DNA from: an uncultured bacterium | Lineage (GTDB): Bacteria > Patescibacteriota > Minisyncoccia > Phycocordibacterales > UBA1006 | DNA: 10,677 nucleotides | Assembly (NCBI GenBank): GCA_903873095.1 | Contig: CAIQMU010000105.1 | Coordinates: 1 to 10,677, forward strand | Direction of reading: 5' to 3' | Shown: piece by piece, positions 1-6,521 of the stretch | How positions within the stretch are numbered: position 1 is the first letter of the stretch | Layout of the letters: the number at the start of each line of letters is the position of its first letter | The notes under the pieces: model-generated | What the model was told of the DNA's origin: nothing | Database searches by the model: none | What the model saw: the letters and a program-made list of their open reading frames with translations, nothing else | Program-made: the position numbers and the translations under genes

Positions 1-166
1 AGATGATGAAAAAGGTGGTTCACAATTGAATGAGAATAGTTCAGATAAAAAACAAGATTTTGATTTTAAAAAAGCAGTAGATGGCATTCTGTCCAAGTAT
101 GAAAAAACATTCAAAGATCTTGCTCGTTATGATCAAGGAGAACCTTTTACTCCGGATAAAAAATAA
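1..166 (+). CDS. 3' end of an unidentified protein (partial at left edge)
   Basis: An open frame enters from the left edge in frame 2 and runs 54 codons to a TAA at 164-166. The visible tail is hydrophilic and charged, rich in Asp, Glu, Lys, Ser and Asn, with a probable helix around KKAVDGILSKYEKTFKDLAR and a proline-containing end (GEPFTPDKK). No membrane segment or catalytic motif is visible, and I do not recognise the family. The reading frame and the lack of any stop for 54 codons in AT-rich DNA support a real gene, but nothing of the start or main domain can be seen. It is convergent with the cold-shock gene on its right. The hairpin at 182-201 lies directly after it and could stop transcription from both sides, although its run of T is good only for the minus-strand gene. 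Confidence 0.6.
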   Translation, partial: DDEKGGSQLNENSSDKKQDFDFKKAVDGILSKYEKTFKDLARYDQGEPFTPDKK

Positions 167-169
167 TTT

Positions 170-201
170 ATCAAAAACAAAAACCGCACTCTCGTACGGT
201 T
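170..201 (-). terminator. Rho-independent terminator of the cold-shock gene
   Basis: Read on the minus strand, AACCGTAC-GAGA-GTGCGGTT forms an 8-bp stem (one G-T pair) closed by a GAGA loop of the stable GNRA type. It is followed by TTTTGTTTTTGA. It begins 14 bases after the stop codon of the cold-shock gene. On the plus strand the stem is followed only by AATGTTTTG, so termination in that direction would be weak. Confidence 0.85.
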
Positions 202-214
202 AATGTTTTGTGCA

Positions 215-439
215 TTATGCAGCTGCTTCTGCTGAAACGAGAGTTACATTTGCTGCAAATGGGCCTTTTGGACCTGACTGCATTTCAAATGAAACAGCGT
301 CTCCTTCTCGCAATTCGTTGAATGTTGTACCTACAACGTTCTCTGAGTGAAAGAAGATGTCCTTAGCTCCCGCCTGTGCTCCGTCTTCTGTGATGAATCC
401 GAATCCACGGTCGTTAAGGTTTTTGATTTTTCCTGTCAT
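215..439 (-). CDS. csp: Cold-shock domain protein (CspA family)
   Basis: This 74-residue protein matches the cold-shock domain family in size and motif order. The RNP1 motif RGFGFI is at residues 11-16 and the RNP2-like motif DIFFH at 27-31; these aromatic strands bind single-stranded RNA or DNA. The N-terminal TGKIKNLN is the usual first strand, and the body ends at ANVTLVSAEAAA, so the gene is full length. Family members melt RNA secondary structure and act as RNA chaperones in the cytoplasm, often but not always cold-induced. The start ATG is at 437-439. No Shine-Dalgarno sequence precedes it. A promoter with a perfect -35 (TTGACA, 547-552) sits about 110 bases upstream and gives a leader of about 78 nt, unlike the very short leaders of most other genes here. 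The gene is monocistronic, with its own terminator. Which paralogue it is (CspA, B or other) cannot be told. Confidence 0.95.
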   Translation of the reverse strand: MTGKIKNLNDRGFGFITEDGAQAGAKDIFFHSENVVGTTFNELREGDAVSFEMQSGPKGPFAANVTLVSAEAAA

Positions 440-523
440 GATTTTGATTGTTAATCGAGTAATTTACAAATACAAGTAGCCTTTGAATCGACTCGTTTAA
501 AACCAACCTCTTTGTATACAGTA

Positions 524-552
524 AGAATATCAGGGATGGATTGGATTGTCAA
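524..552 (-). promoter_or_regulatory. Promoter of the cold-shock gene
   Basis: On the minus strand there is a perfect -35 TTGACA (547-552), a 17-bp spacer, and a -10 TATTCT (524-529), which keeps the key T, A and final T of TATAAT. The expected start is near 517, leaving a leader of about 78 nt before the ATG. Long leaders are known for cold-shock mRNAs in other bacteria, so this leader may carry regulation. Confidence 0.75.
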
Positions 553-633
553 GGGAATTGCTAATTAAGCCTTAAAATGAATATTTAAAGTAAATATAAA
601 TTTTTTCTAAATATAACATAACAAGTGATTTCA

Positions 634-657
634 CAAGTTGTTTTAATTTGCTAAAAT
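634..657 (+). promoter_or_regulatory. Extended -10 promoter of the restriction-modification operon
   Basis: TGC-TAAAAT (649-657) is a TGn-extended -10 element. No good -35 is present at 17 bp (TTTCAC at 629-634 is weak), which is typical for extended -10 promoters. The start point is expected around 664, essentially on the A of the ATG at 665, so the mRNA should be leaderless. Confidence 0.6.
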
Positions 658-664
658 AGTCCAC

Positions 665-1513
665 ATGGAAACAAATCTTCTCAAAGCTTTTAATAACATA
701 ACAAAACTGGACACGTTTGGTCTTGTGGAACTTTATAATGGGAAAAATAGAATGAATAATGCTGGTGATTCACTTGAATATTTTGTACGAGACATGTTTT
801 GTTCAAGTATTGATGTTATTGGTATTGAGAATAAAGATCGTAAACATTCAGAATTTCTCTCTTATTTAGGAAATCAAAATAATCCGCCTGATTTTATTGT
901 AAAGAACGGAGATGCTGTTGAGGTGAAAAAAATAGGAGGAACATTAAACGATCTTGCACTTAATAGTTCTTATCCAAAATCAAAACTTCATCGTGACGAT
1001 TCTCGTATTACTGATGCCTGTAAAGAGTCTGATGGTGGTAATTGGTCTCAGAAAGATATATTGTATTCCGTCGGATCTGTTATTGATGAAAAAATTAAAC
1101 TAATTTGGTTTGTATATGGTGATTGTTATGCTGCAGACAGAGAGATCTATGAGAAAACATTTAATTCAATATCTTCAAAGATTCATGAGATTGATCACTT
1201 AGAATTTTCTGAGAGTAATGAATTAACAAGAATTAATAAAATTGATCCATTAGGGATTACATATTTGCGTGTTCGTGGTATGTGGGGAATTCAAAATCCA
1301 CAAAGTGTTTTTGGCTCACTTGTAAATTTTGACAAATCATCAAATTTTTCGGCATATGCTTTAATACTCAGTACAAAGTATGATAGCTTTCCAGAGCAAG
1401 ATCGTAAAAATATTGAATCAAACCAAAATATTAAAATAAAAGATGTTGAAATAAAATCTCCTAATAACCCTGCAAATTATTTAAAAGCAAAATTAATTTG
1501 TTTTGTAAAATAA
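665..1513 (+). CDS. Type II restriction endonuclease, NgoPII-like, predicted to cut GGCC
   Basis: This 282-residue protein resembles the NgoPII family of type II restriction enzymes, which cut GGCC. The nuclease core is visible as [19 protein letters not shown]75-D76, then E86-V87-K88, a PD-(D/E)xK active site. Acidic residues at D35 and E38 may help bind metal. Family-like blocks follow: [12 protein letters not shown] (98-108), [16 protein letters not shown] (148-163) and [14 protein letters not shown] (194-207). No signal or membrane segment is present, so it acts in the cytoplasm on unmethylated incoming DNA. It is the first gene of an operon; its TAA is one base from the methyltransferase ATG, suggesting coupled translation. 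Composition is low (about 25-30% GC in sampled lines) and ATA codons are frequent, unlike ftsH, which points to transfer. The start at 665 has no Shine-Dalgarno sequence but a -10 element ends 7 bases before it. Family assignment is from memory of motifs; specificity is strengthened by the HaeIII-like partner. Confidence 0.85.
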   Translation: METNLLKAFNNITKLDTFGLVELYNGKNRMNNAGDSLEYFVRDMFCSSIDVIGIENKDRKHSEFLSYLGNQNNPPDFIVKNGDAVEVKKIGGTLNDLALNSSYPKSKLHRDDSRITDACKESDGGNWSQKDILYSVGSVIDEKIKLIWFVYGDCYAADREIYEKTFNSISSKIHEIDHLEFSESNELTRINKIDPLGITYLRVRGMWGIQNPQSVFGSLVNFDKSSNFSAYALILSTKYDSFPEQDRKNIESNQNIKIKDVEIKSPNNPANYLKAKLICFVK

Positions 1514-1514
1514 T

Positions 1515-2564
1515 ATGAATATAGCATCACTTTTTTCGGGAGCGGGTGGACTTGATTTTGGTTTTGAAAAAGCAGGATTTCATACTATTTGGGCAAATGA
1601 ATATGATTCAACTATTTGGGATACTTTTGAACATAATTTTCCGAAAACGAAACTTGATAAAAGAAGTATCGTAGATGTCCCTGTTTCAGAAATACCTGAT
1701 GTTGATGGAATAGTTGGTGGACCTCCTTGTCAAAGTTGGAGTGAGGCAGGCGCTGGTCGTGGAATTAATGATAAGCGTGGACAGCTCTTTTTTGAATATA
1801 TCCGTCTCTTGAAAGATAAACAACCTGCATTTTTCTTGGCAGAAAACGTTTCAGGTATTCTTCACCCTAAGCATAAAGAGGCATTTGATAGTATCTTAGA
1901 TCAGTTTGATCAGGCGGGATATAATGTTAGTTATAAACTTTTAAATGCACATGATTATGGTGTTCCACAGGATAGGTTGCGTGTCATTATTGTTGGCTTT
2001 CATAAAAAGAAAGTAGGTTTCTATTTTGAATTTCCAAAACCATTAGATAAAAAATTAACATTAAAAGATGCGATTTGGGATTTACGATTAGCAAAACCGG
2101 CGTTGCCTTTTAATAAAACAAATGGCTCTAAACTAAAAACTCCAAACCATGAATATATGACAGGAGGATTTTCGACAATTTATATGTCAAGAAATCGAGT
2201 ACGTTCATGGGACGAACCATCATTTACTATTCAGGCAGGTGGTCGCCATGCGCCACTTCATCCACAAGCCCCAAAGATGAAATTCATCGAACAAAATAAA
2301 AGAATTTTTGTTCCAGGTAAAGAAGATTTATATCGTAGATTATCTGTTCGTGAATGTGCCAGAGTCCAAACATTTCCTGATAATTTTATTTTTAAATATC
2401 GAGATGTTGCAGATGGTTATAAAATGATCGGTAATGCAGTTCCTGTTGAATTTGCATATCAAATAGCTAAAAAAATTTACGATGATCTTTCTGGTGTTTT
2501 TAAAAAACCAAGAATCATTTCTAGTGTAAAAATAAAACAAAAAGAAATTTTATCTCAAAAATAA
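1515..2564 (+). CDS. DNA (cytosine-5) methyltransferase, HaeIII-like, predicted GGCC
   Basis: This 349-residue enzyme transfers a methyl group from S-adenosylmethionine to carbon 5 of cytosine. All main motifs are in order: [12 protein letters not shown] (7-17), [11 protein letters not shown] (68-76) with catalytic Cys72, VI ENV (110-112), VIII QDRLRV (152-157), [13 protein letters not shown] (279-289) and X IGNAVP (305-310). The target recognition region, about 190-275, contains [18 protein letters not shown] and LHPQAPKM, close to what I recall of M.HaeIII, so I predict GGCC with the inner C methylated. About 20 C-terminal residues exceed M.HaeIII (330 residues). It protects host DNA from the endonuclease just upstream. 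No Shine-Dalgarno sequence precedes the ATG, one base after the upstream stop, so expression probably depends on coupling. No controller (C) protein gene is present. The stop codon overlaps the terminator stem. Low GC matches its partner. Confidence 0.96.
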   Translation: MNIASLFSGAGGLDFGFEKAGFHTIWANEYDSTIWDTFEHNFPKTKLDKRSIVDVPVSEIPDVDGIVGGPPCQSWSEAGAGRGINDKRGQLFFEYIRLLKDKQPAFFLAENVSGILHPKHKEAFDSILDQFDQAGYNVSYKLLNAHDYGVPQDRLRVIIVGFHKKKVGFYFEFPKPLDKKLTLKDAIWDLRLAKPALPFNKTNGSKLKTPNHEYMTGGFSTIYMSRNRVRSWDEPSFTIQAGGRHAPLHPQAPKMKFIEQNKRIFVPGKEDLYRRLSVRECARVQTFPDNFIFKYRDVADGYKMIGNAVPVEFAYQIAKKIYDDLSGVFKKPRIISSVKIKQKEILSQK

Positions 2565-2590
2565 AACACCCCACGGTGTTTTATTTTTAT
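2563..2590 (+). terminator. Terminator of the restriction-modification operon
   Basis: AAAACACC-CCAC-GGTGTTTT (2563-2570 / 2575-2582) is a perfect 8-bp stem with a 4-base loop, followed by ATTTTTATTG. The last two bases of the methyltransferase TAA lie within the stem. Confidence 0.88.
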
Positions 2591-2597
2591 TGAATTA

Positions 2598-2640
2598 TTT
2601 AGAAAAAAGGAAAAAGCCGCGAAGCGCGACTTTTTCTAAG
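2598..2640 (-). terminator. Hairpin terminator of tmRNA, possibly bidirectional
   Basis: Positions 2610-2636 fold into a stem of 11 pairs with one C/A mismatch: GAAAAAG, a mismatch, then CGCG closing a 3-base loop. On the minus strand it is followed by CCTTTTTTCT, which suits termination of ssrA about 50 bases after its mature 3' end. On the plus strand it ends in TTTTTC. TTAGAAAAA (2598-2606) can alternatively pair with TTTTTCTAA (2631-2639), so two exclusive structures are possible. Confidence 0.8.
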
Positions 2641-2686
2641 GATAAGATCAGTTTATCAAAATAAAATTACAAGTCAAATCATTTTG

Positions 2687-3077
2687 TGGAGATGGGCGGA
2701 ATTGAACCGCCGTCCAAACTGGGCCGGGATATTTTTCGTTCACATACATAGAATCTTTCTTTCCCTTGCAAAAGGGAACTTCGCGCGCATTATGAAAGAA
2801 TCAAAGCGTTCGCGCAAAGGACCGATAAGTTCTCAACCACGCGTCAGTCCGCGCGTAATCGAAGAGTCTTTTATTTATGACACTCGTTCATGTTGAAAAG
2901 ACAACAGCATGAGGAGCGCTCGCCTAATGAGTTAGGCGAAAACAAAGTCACGAGACGCAAAAGCGAAAGGTGATTTGATTGATTTTGAGTTTGCACTTCA
3001 AAAGGTGCAAGGTTAACGAGATTGTGCTCGGTATGCAAAACATCTCGGGAATCCAGCTGTCGAAGCCTGTCATCCCC
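2687..3077 (-). ncRNA. ssrA: tmRNA (transfer-messenger RNA)
   Basis: tmRNA enters stalled ribosomes with SmpB, accepts alanine, and supplies a short message that tags the unfinished protein for degradation and releases the ribosome. On the minus strand the RNA starts GGGGATGACAGGCTTCGAC, the classic tmRNA 5' end. It finishes with the T-arm GGCGGTTCAATTCCGCC and CATCTCC, which pairs with GGGGATG to close the 7-bp acceptor stem (one G-U pair); the discriminator base is A at 2687. CCA is not encoded. Mature length is about 391 nt, and it is a one-piece (not permuted) tmRNA. The tag frame begins GCA-AAC at 2994, as in other bacteria, and stops at 2932-2934 just inside a hairpin (CGCCTAA...TTAGGCG). 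The 5' end lies only 4 bases after the smpB stop, and I see no convincing promoter of its own, so it is probably cut by RNase P from a joint smpB-ssrA transcript. Confidence 0.97.
2932..2994 (-). other. tmRNA tag-peptide reading frame
   Basis: From the resume codon GCA (2992-2994) the frame encodes ANSKSIKSPFAFASRDFVFA and ends in TAA (2932-2934). The tag is 20 residues, against 11 in E. coli. It starts Ala-Asn, as most tags do, and ends in the hydrophobic Val-Phe-Ala, which suits recognition by tail-specific proteases. The middle is basic (two Lys, one Arg) rather than acidic. Confidence 0.88.
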
Positions 3078-3081
3078 ATGG

Positions 3082-3525
3082 TTATGATTTCATTGCGCGA
3101 TCCATCTCACGCTTCGCATCGCGGTCTTTCAAAACATTTCGTTTGTCATGTTTTTTAAGTCCTCGCGCAAGTGCCATTTGGAGTTTCAGAAATCCGTTCT
3201 TATCGTACAGCGAAATCGGAATCAAGGTCAAGCCAGCCTCTGTTTTTCGACGGGCGATATTTCGAAATTCCTTTTTCGTGATTAATAATTTTCGCTTACG
3301 ATACGGATCGTACGCAGGTGACGTATTTTTAATTTGGTAAGGCGGAATGTATGCCTTAATCAAAAATAATTCACCTTCCTCGATTACGATAAACGATTCG
3401 TTAATCGATGCGTGACCGAGACGAAGTGATTTTACTTCACCTCCCATGAGCGACAAACCAGCCTCAAATGTCTCGAGGGTTTCGTAATTCCATCCAGCTT
3501 GTTTGTTGACGAGGTAGGGCTTCAT
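3082..3525 (-). CDS. smpB: SmpB, tmRNA-binding protein
   Basis: SmpB binds the tRNA-like part of tmRNA, mimics the missing anticodon stem, and is required for trans-translation on stalled ribosomes. The 147-residue length is normal. Visible family blocks are NKQAGWNYETLETFEAGLSL (7-26), GGEVKSLRLGHASINESF (28-45), DPYRKRKLLI (73-82) and ALARGLKKHDKRNVLKDRDAKRE (118-140), the last including the basic C-terminal tail that reads the empty mRNA channel. Its stop is 4 bases before the tmRNA 5' end on the same strand, so the protein and its RNA partner are very probably one transcription unit. The start ATG (3523-3525) lacks a Shine-Dalgarno sequence. A promoter with its -10 at 3534-3539 would start transcription within about two bases of the ATG, making the mRNA leaderless. 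It diverges from the 3618 gene. Confidence 0.98.
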   Translation of the reverse strand: MKPYLVNKQAGWNYETLETFEAGLSLMGGEVKSLRLGHASINESFIVIEEGELFLIKAYIPPYQIKNTSPAYDPYRKRKLLITKKEFRNIARRKTEAGLTLIPISLYDKNGFLKLQMALARGLKKHDKRNVLKDRDAKREMDRAMKS

Positions 3526-3533
3526 GGGGAATT

Positions 3534-3562
3534 AGTGTAGCATTTTTTGAGTTACTTGACAA
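3534..3562 (-). promoter_or_regulatory. Promoter of smpB-ssrA
   Basis: On the minus strand there is a -35 TTGTCA (3557-3562), a 17-bp spacer, and the extended -10 TGC-TACACT (hexamer 3534-3539). The start is expected at 3527-3528, against an ATG beginning at 3525. The -35 overlaps the -35 of the divergent promoter. Confidence 0.72.
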
Positions 3563-3584
3563 TATAATCTAAGTGTGATAACTT
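3556..3584 (+). promoter_or_regulatory. Promoter of the 3618 gene, divergent from smpB
   Basis: Perfect -35 TTGACA (3556-3561), 17-bp spacer and extended -10 TGA-TAACTT (hexamer 3579-3584). Start expected near 3591, giving a leader of about 27 nt. A perfect TATAAT at 3563-3568 is a rival -10 but lacks a properly spaced -35. Confidence 0.65.
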
Positions 3585-3617
3585 CTTAGTAAGAATTCAT
3601 AATATAAATATAAGATT

Positions 3618-3860
3618 ATGGCAAATCATAATAAGAAAAATCCTAAGAAAGAGTTTAATAAGAAACTATTACAAGATCCGATCATTCAGGCCGTACTGAT
3701 TGCACAGGAACTTCAAGCGGAGGAAGATTGGGATAATTGGTGGCTTGAAAGGTTTCCTCGTCTTGGTGATCCCAGGTTAAAATATTCTGGACCAAGGGAA
3801 ATTGCGTCAGTTGGTGATATTACCAATGAGCCAGAATTTTTCCAAAAACTTGCAGCATAA
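3618..3860 (+). CDS. Small soluble protein of unknown function
   Basis: An 80-residue protein that I do not recognise. The first 20 residues are basic (NKKNPKKEFNKKLLQ). The middle (25-45) is probably a helix with an acidic, Trp-rich stretch, AEEDWDNWWLERF. The end (46-80) holds several Pro and Gly residues and GDITNEPEFFQKLAA. There is no membrane segment, signal peptide or Cys, so it is expected to be soluble. It is likely real: it has a strong promoter (3556-3584), an ATG start, and its own terminator 15 bases after the stop. No Shine-Dalgarno sequence is seen before the ATG. It is transcribed away from smpB-ssrA from an overlapping promoter pair, so the two units may be linked in regulation. 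Its basic start and acidic aromatic middle could suit a nucleic-acid or protein-binding adaptor, but that is speculation. Confidence 0.75.
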   Translation: MANHNKKNPKKEFNKKLLQDPIIQAVLIAQELQAEEDWDNWWLERFPRLGDPRLKYSGPREIASVGDITNEPEFFQKLAA

Positions 3861-3874
3861 TAATTACAAGATTC

Positions 3875-3907
3875 AAACTCGACTAACCATGCCGAGTTTT
3901 TATTTTG
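3875..3907 (+). terminator. Terminator of the 3618 gene
   Basis: AAACTCG (3875-3881) pairs with CGAGTTT (3893-3899) around an 11-base loop, followed by TTATTTTGG. It lies 15 bases after the stop codon. Confidence 0.75.
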
Positions 3908-3914
3908 GAGCTAC

Positions 3915-3943
3915 TTGACAATAAAAAATTTGAGTGATATATT
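3915..3943 (+). promoter_or_regulatory. Promoter of the 3966 gene
   Basis: Perfect -35 TTGACA (3915-3920), 17-bp spacer, and extended -10 TGA-TATATT (hexamer 3938-3943, five of six consensus). Start expected near 3950, 16 bases before the ATG at 3966. The surrounding ACTTGACAAT and GTGATA also occur in the 3556-3584 promoter. The TTG here is thus the -35 box, not a start codon. Confidence 0.78.
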
Positions 3944-3965
3944 TAAGGAAACAAAAATAAAAAAT

Positions 3966-4523
3966 ATGAATAAACAAGAATTGTTTCGGTATATTCCGAA
4001 ACATGAGCACAAAGTATCAATTGGAGGTTTTAGTTTAAGAGTAATTCCTAAAAAGTTTTTCGTCTGGTACTGGTTTTCAAGTCATGCAGTTTTCCCAGAG
4101 GTGACAATCGTCATACAGATTCCGATTGACTGCAAGGTTTACATTAAAAAGAATGCGAGATCATTTCTATTCAATTTTGTAGATCAAGATGGTACCTTTG
4201 TAGAATTACTTCTGGAAGATTTCATTATCTTTCAACTGGAATTAATAAAATCAAAAATCTTGAAAAAGAAAGACAAGCTTCTTGGAAACACAGTTCTTTG
4301 TGTTCGTTTAACAAAAGAAAGAGAGCTTTGTGTAGATGTTGAATACTACGATCCTTCTCAGCTTGGTGGTATGAATTTTTTATCCTCACATGAAGAGAGT
4401 CTCAAACTGCGTGAACATCTTATGAGTAACAAAGGTCGAGCTATTGCAGGGTTATATGAAAAAATTGCACTTGAAAGTTATCGTAATTCTGAGACAAGAA
4501 ATTTTATAGAAAGTCCCAAGTGA
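3966..4523 (+). CDS. Protein of unknown function
   Basis: A 185-residue protein that I do not recognise. The frame is open from a TTG at 3915, but that TTG is inside the -35 box of the promoter, so the ATG at 3966 is the sensible start. The N-terminal half (15-80) alternates hydrophobic and polar residues like a beta-rich fold, with an aromatic segment KKFFVWYWFSSHAVFPEVTI. A hydrophobic block LLLEDFIIFQLELIKSKI precedes a lysine run (KKKDK), and the C-terminal third looks helical. No clear membrane segment, zinc site or catalytic motif stands out. The TGA stop lies in the loop of its terminator (4510-4536). It is monocistronic and sits between the 3618 gene and ftsH on the same strand. The promoter resembles that of the 3618 gene, so the two may be expressed together. 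Confidence 0.75.
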   Translation: MNKQELFRYIPKHEHKVSIGGFSLRVIPKKFFVWYWFSSHAVFPEVTIVIQIPIDCKVYIKKNARSFLFNFVDQDGTFVELLLEDFIIFQLELIKSKILKKKDKLLGNTVLCVRLTKERELCVDVEYYDPSQLGGMNFLSSHEESLKLREHLMSNKGRAIAGLYEKIALESYRNSETRNFIESPK

Positions 4524-4536
4524 GGGGCTTTTTTTT
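4510..4536 (+). terminator. Terminator of the 3966 gene, containing its stop codon
   Basis: AAAGTCCC (4510-4517) pairs with GGGGCTTT (4524-4531) in an 8-bp stem with one T-G pair; the 6-base loop holds the TGA stop (4521-4523). Eight T follow from 4529. It lies just upstream of the ftsH promoter. Confidence 0.88.
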
Positions 4537-4548
4537 GTGAGGGGAAAA

Positions 4549-4557
4549 TGGTATGAT
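4549..4557 (+). promoter_or_regulatory. Extended -10 promoter of ftsH
   Basis: TGG-TATGAT (hexamer 4552-4557, five of six consensus) is an extended -10. No good -35 is found at 17 bp (only a T run). Start expected around 4564, leaving about 5 bases before the ATG at 4569. Confidence 0.6.
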
Positions 4558-4568
4558 GGCGCACATAT

Positions 4569-6449
4569 ATGTCAAAGAAACAAGATAAGAAAAATGGCTT
4601 TAAATTAGGATTTTTTACACAAATCATTGTCGCGGTACTCCTATTTGCAATCCTATCAGGAGCATACGCACTCCTCGCTGGTGGACCAAAAATAAACCAA
4701 GTCGATTTGTCGCACATTGCGACACTTGTAAATGGTGGAAATTTAAAATCAGTCGTTGTTGATGGTAATACCATCGATGTCACAACAACAGATGGAACCA
4801 TTTCAGAATCGCAAAAAGAACCCGAGAGTTCATTTTCAGACACGCTAAAAAATTATGGTGTAACTGCTGACACACTTTCAAAAACACCAATCACGATCAA
4901 AACAAATTCAGGAATCGGATACTGGCTGATTACACTTCTTCCAATCATCTTGCCAATCTTGTTCATGGTATTTTTCATCTGGTTTTTATTTGGACAAATG
5001 CGAAATGCAGGAGGTGGGGGAATGAAAGCATTTTCATTCGGACAATCAAAGGCGCGCGTGACTGATCCCAATGACAAGAAAAAACAAGTAACATTTGCCG
5101 ATGTTGCCGGAAACACCGAAGCCAAGCAAGAACTTCTCGATGTTGTTGATTTCTTGAAAACACCAAAAAAATATTTTGATGTCGGAGCAAAAATTCCAAA
5201 AGGAGTACTTCTCACAGGAAATCCTGGAACAGGAAAAACATTACTTGCACGTGCAGTAGCAGGCGAGGCAGGTGTTCCATTTTTCCATTTGTCAGGTTCA
5301 GAGTTCGTTGAAATGTTTGTCGGAGTCGGAGCAAGTCGTGTACGTGATCTGTTTGATGGAGCACGTGCTGTTGCACCAGCAATTATTTTCATCGACGAAA
5401 TTGATGCGGTTGGACGATCACGTGGTGTTGGAATCGGCGGAGGAAATGATGAACGAGAACAAACATTAAACCAAATATTGGTCGAGATGGATGGATTTGA
5501 ACCGACAGAAAAAATTGTTGTCATGGCGGCAACAAATCGTGCGGATGTTCTTGACTCGGCACTACTTCGACCTGGGCGATTTGATCGACGGGTGTACTTG
5601 TCACTTCCTGATCGTAAAGATCGCGAGGCTATCTTGGCTATTCATGCAAAAGAAAAACCACTTGCGGATGGAATTGATTTCAAAATGGTTGCTGCGCGAA
5701 CGCCAGGATTTTCTGGTGCTGACCTTGAATCACTCATGAACGAGGCGGCGATTGTGACGGCACGTGAAAATCGTACACAGGTGACACAACATGACGTGTT
5801 GATGTCGGTTGAAAAAGTCATCATGGGTCCAGAACGAAAATCAAATGTGTATATTCAAAAAGATCGTAACATTGTGGCCTACCATGAAGCGGGTCACGCA
5901 ATTGTTGCATCGGCTTTGGAGTATGCTGATCCGGTTCATAAAATCACAATCATTCCACGAGGGAATGCAGGTGGATACACGATGAGTTTACCACTCGAAG
6001 AGCGCAGATTTACAAGTAAAAGTGAATACATCGATGAGCTTGCTGTTATGTTTGGTGGGCGAGCAGCTGAAAAAATTATCTTTAAAGAAATTACAGGTGG
6101 TGCTGAAAGTGATATTCAAACAGCTACGAATATTGCACGCGCCATGGTTACAAAATGGGGAATGTCAGATTCTCTTGGTCCGGTAGCATATGCAAGTGGA
6201 CGAAGTATGATTCATGGCGAGGATACATCTGCGAAAGAATACAGTGGTGATATTGCAAAGAAAATCGATGAAGAAGTTTCGTCTCTTATTCAAACAGCTT
6301 TGAAACGAGCAGAAGAAATTATTATTCAATATAAAGATGCACTCGAAGCAGTTGCTCAAAAACTTCTCGAAGTTGAGACACTTGAACAAGCCGAGTACAA
6401 CGCAATCATTTCACAATTTGGAATTACACCAAAAACATCAAACGCTTAG
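4569..6449 (+). CDS. ftsH: FtsH, ATP-dependent membrane zinc protease
   Basis: FtsH is a membrane-anchored hexameric AAA+ protease that unfolds and degrades membrane and soluble proteins, including misfolded or tagged ones. At 626 residues it is a normal length. A first membrane helix (about 15-38) is followed by an extracytoplasmic region and a second helix (about 117-142). The AAA domain has Walker A GNPGTGKT (217-224), pore loop MFVGVGA (249-255), Walker B IIFIDE (272-277) and the second region of homology [20 protein letters not shown] (321-340) with R334 and R337. The protease domain has HEAGH (439-443) and the third zinc ligand Asp515 in GGAESD. The C-terminus ends in a helix (about 565-610). 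Walker A has Asn218 where most FtsH have Pro. It has its own promoter and terminator and so is monocistronic, not joined to the tilS-hpt-ftsH order seen elsewhere. Proximity to smpB-ssrA is suggestive for protein quality control, not proof. Confidence 0.98.
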   Translation: MSKKQDKKNGFKLGFFTQIIVAVLLFAILSGAYALLAGGPKINQVDLSHIATLVNGGNLKSVVVDGNTIDVTTTDGTISESQKEPESSFSDTLKNYGVTADTLSKTPITIKTNSGIGYWLITLLPIILPILFMVFFIWFLFGQMRNAGGGGMKAFSFGQSKARVTDPNDKKKQVTFADVAGNTEAKQELLDVVDFLKTPKKYFDVGAKIPKGVLLTGNPGTGKTLLARAVAGEAGVPFFHLSGSEFVEMFVGVGASRVRDLFDGARAVAPAIIFIDEIDAVGRSRGVGIGGGNDEREQTLNQILVEMDGFEPTEKIVVMAATNRADVLDSALLRPGRFDRRVYLSLPDRKDREAILAIHAKEKPLADGIDFKMVAARTPGFSGADLESLMNEAAIVTARENRTQVTQHDVLMSVEKVIMGPERKSNVYIQKDRNIVAYHEAGHAIVASALEYADPVHKITIIPRGNAGGYTMSLPLEERRFTSKSEYIDELAVMFGGRAAEKIIFKEITGGAESDIQTATNIARAMVTKWGMSDSLGPVAYASGRSMIHGEDTSAKEYSGDIAKKIDEEVSSLIQTALKRAEEIIIQYKDALEAVAQKLLEVETLEQAEYNAIISQFGITPKTSNA

Positions 6450-6464
6450 GGCGTTTTTGTTTTT
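6440..6464 (+). terminator. Terminator of ftsH, containing its stop codon
   Basis: AAACGC (6440-6445) pairs with GCGTTT (6451-6456) around TTAGG, which holds the TAG stop (6447-6449). It is followed by TTGTTTTT. Confidence 0.85.
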
Positions 6465-6479
6465 GCAAATTTCTCTAAA

Positions 6480-6511
6480 AAGGAGTATGGTGAATGAAAT
6501 TCACTTCTTAA
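6480..6511 (+). promoter_or_regulatory. Possible leader mini-gene and hairpin before the 6522 gene
   Basis: AAGGAG (6480-6485) is the best Shine-Dalgarno sequence in the window. Eight bases after it is ATG (6494), opening a five-codon frame MKFTS ended by TAA (6509-6511), 10 bases before the next gene's ATG. GTGAAT (6490-6495) and ATTCAC (6499-6504) form a perfect 6-bp hairpin over the mini-gene start. Whether it is translated is unknown. Confidence 0.35.
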
Positions 6512-6521
6512 AACTTAACAG

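Noticed and set aside
2684..2896. 70-codon open frame on the plus strand
   Set aside because: It lies wholly antisense within the tmRNA gene and has no promoter or family match.
3915..3965. TTG start giving the 3966 gene 17 extra residues
   Set aside because: The TTG is the first part of a perfect -35 box and lies upstream of the predicted transcription start.
4853..5524. 223-codon open frame antisense to ftsH
   Set aside because: It is a shadow of the strongly conserved ftsH frame, with low-complexity Ser/Pro-rich text and no promoter.
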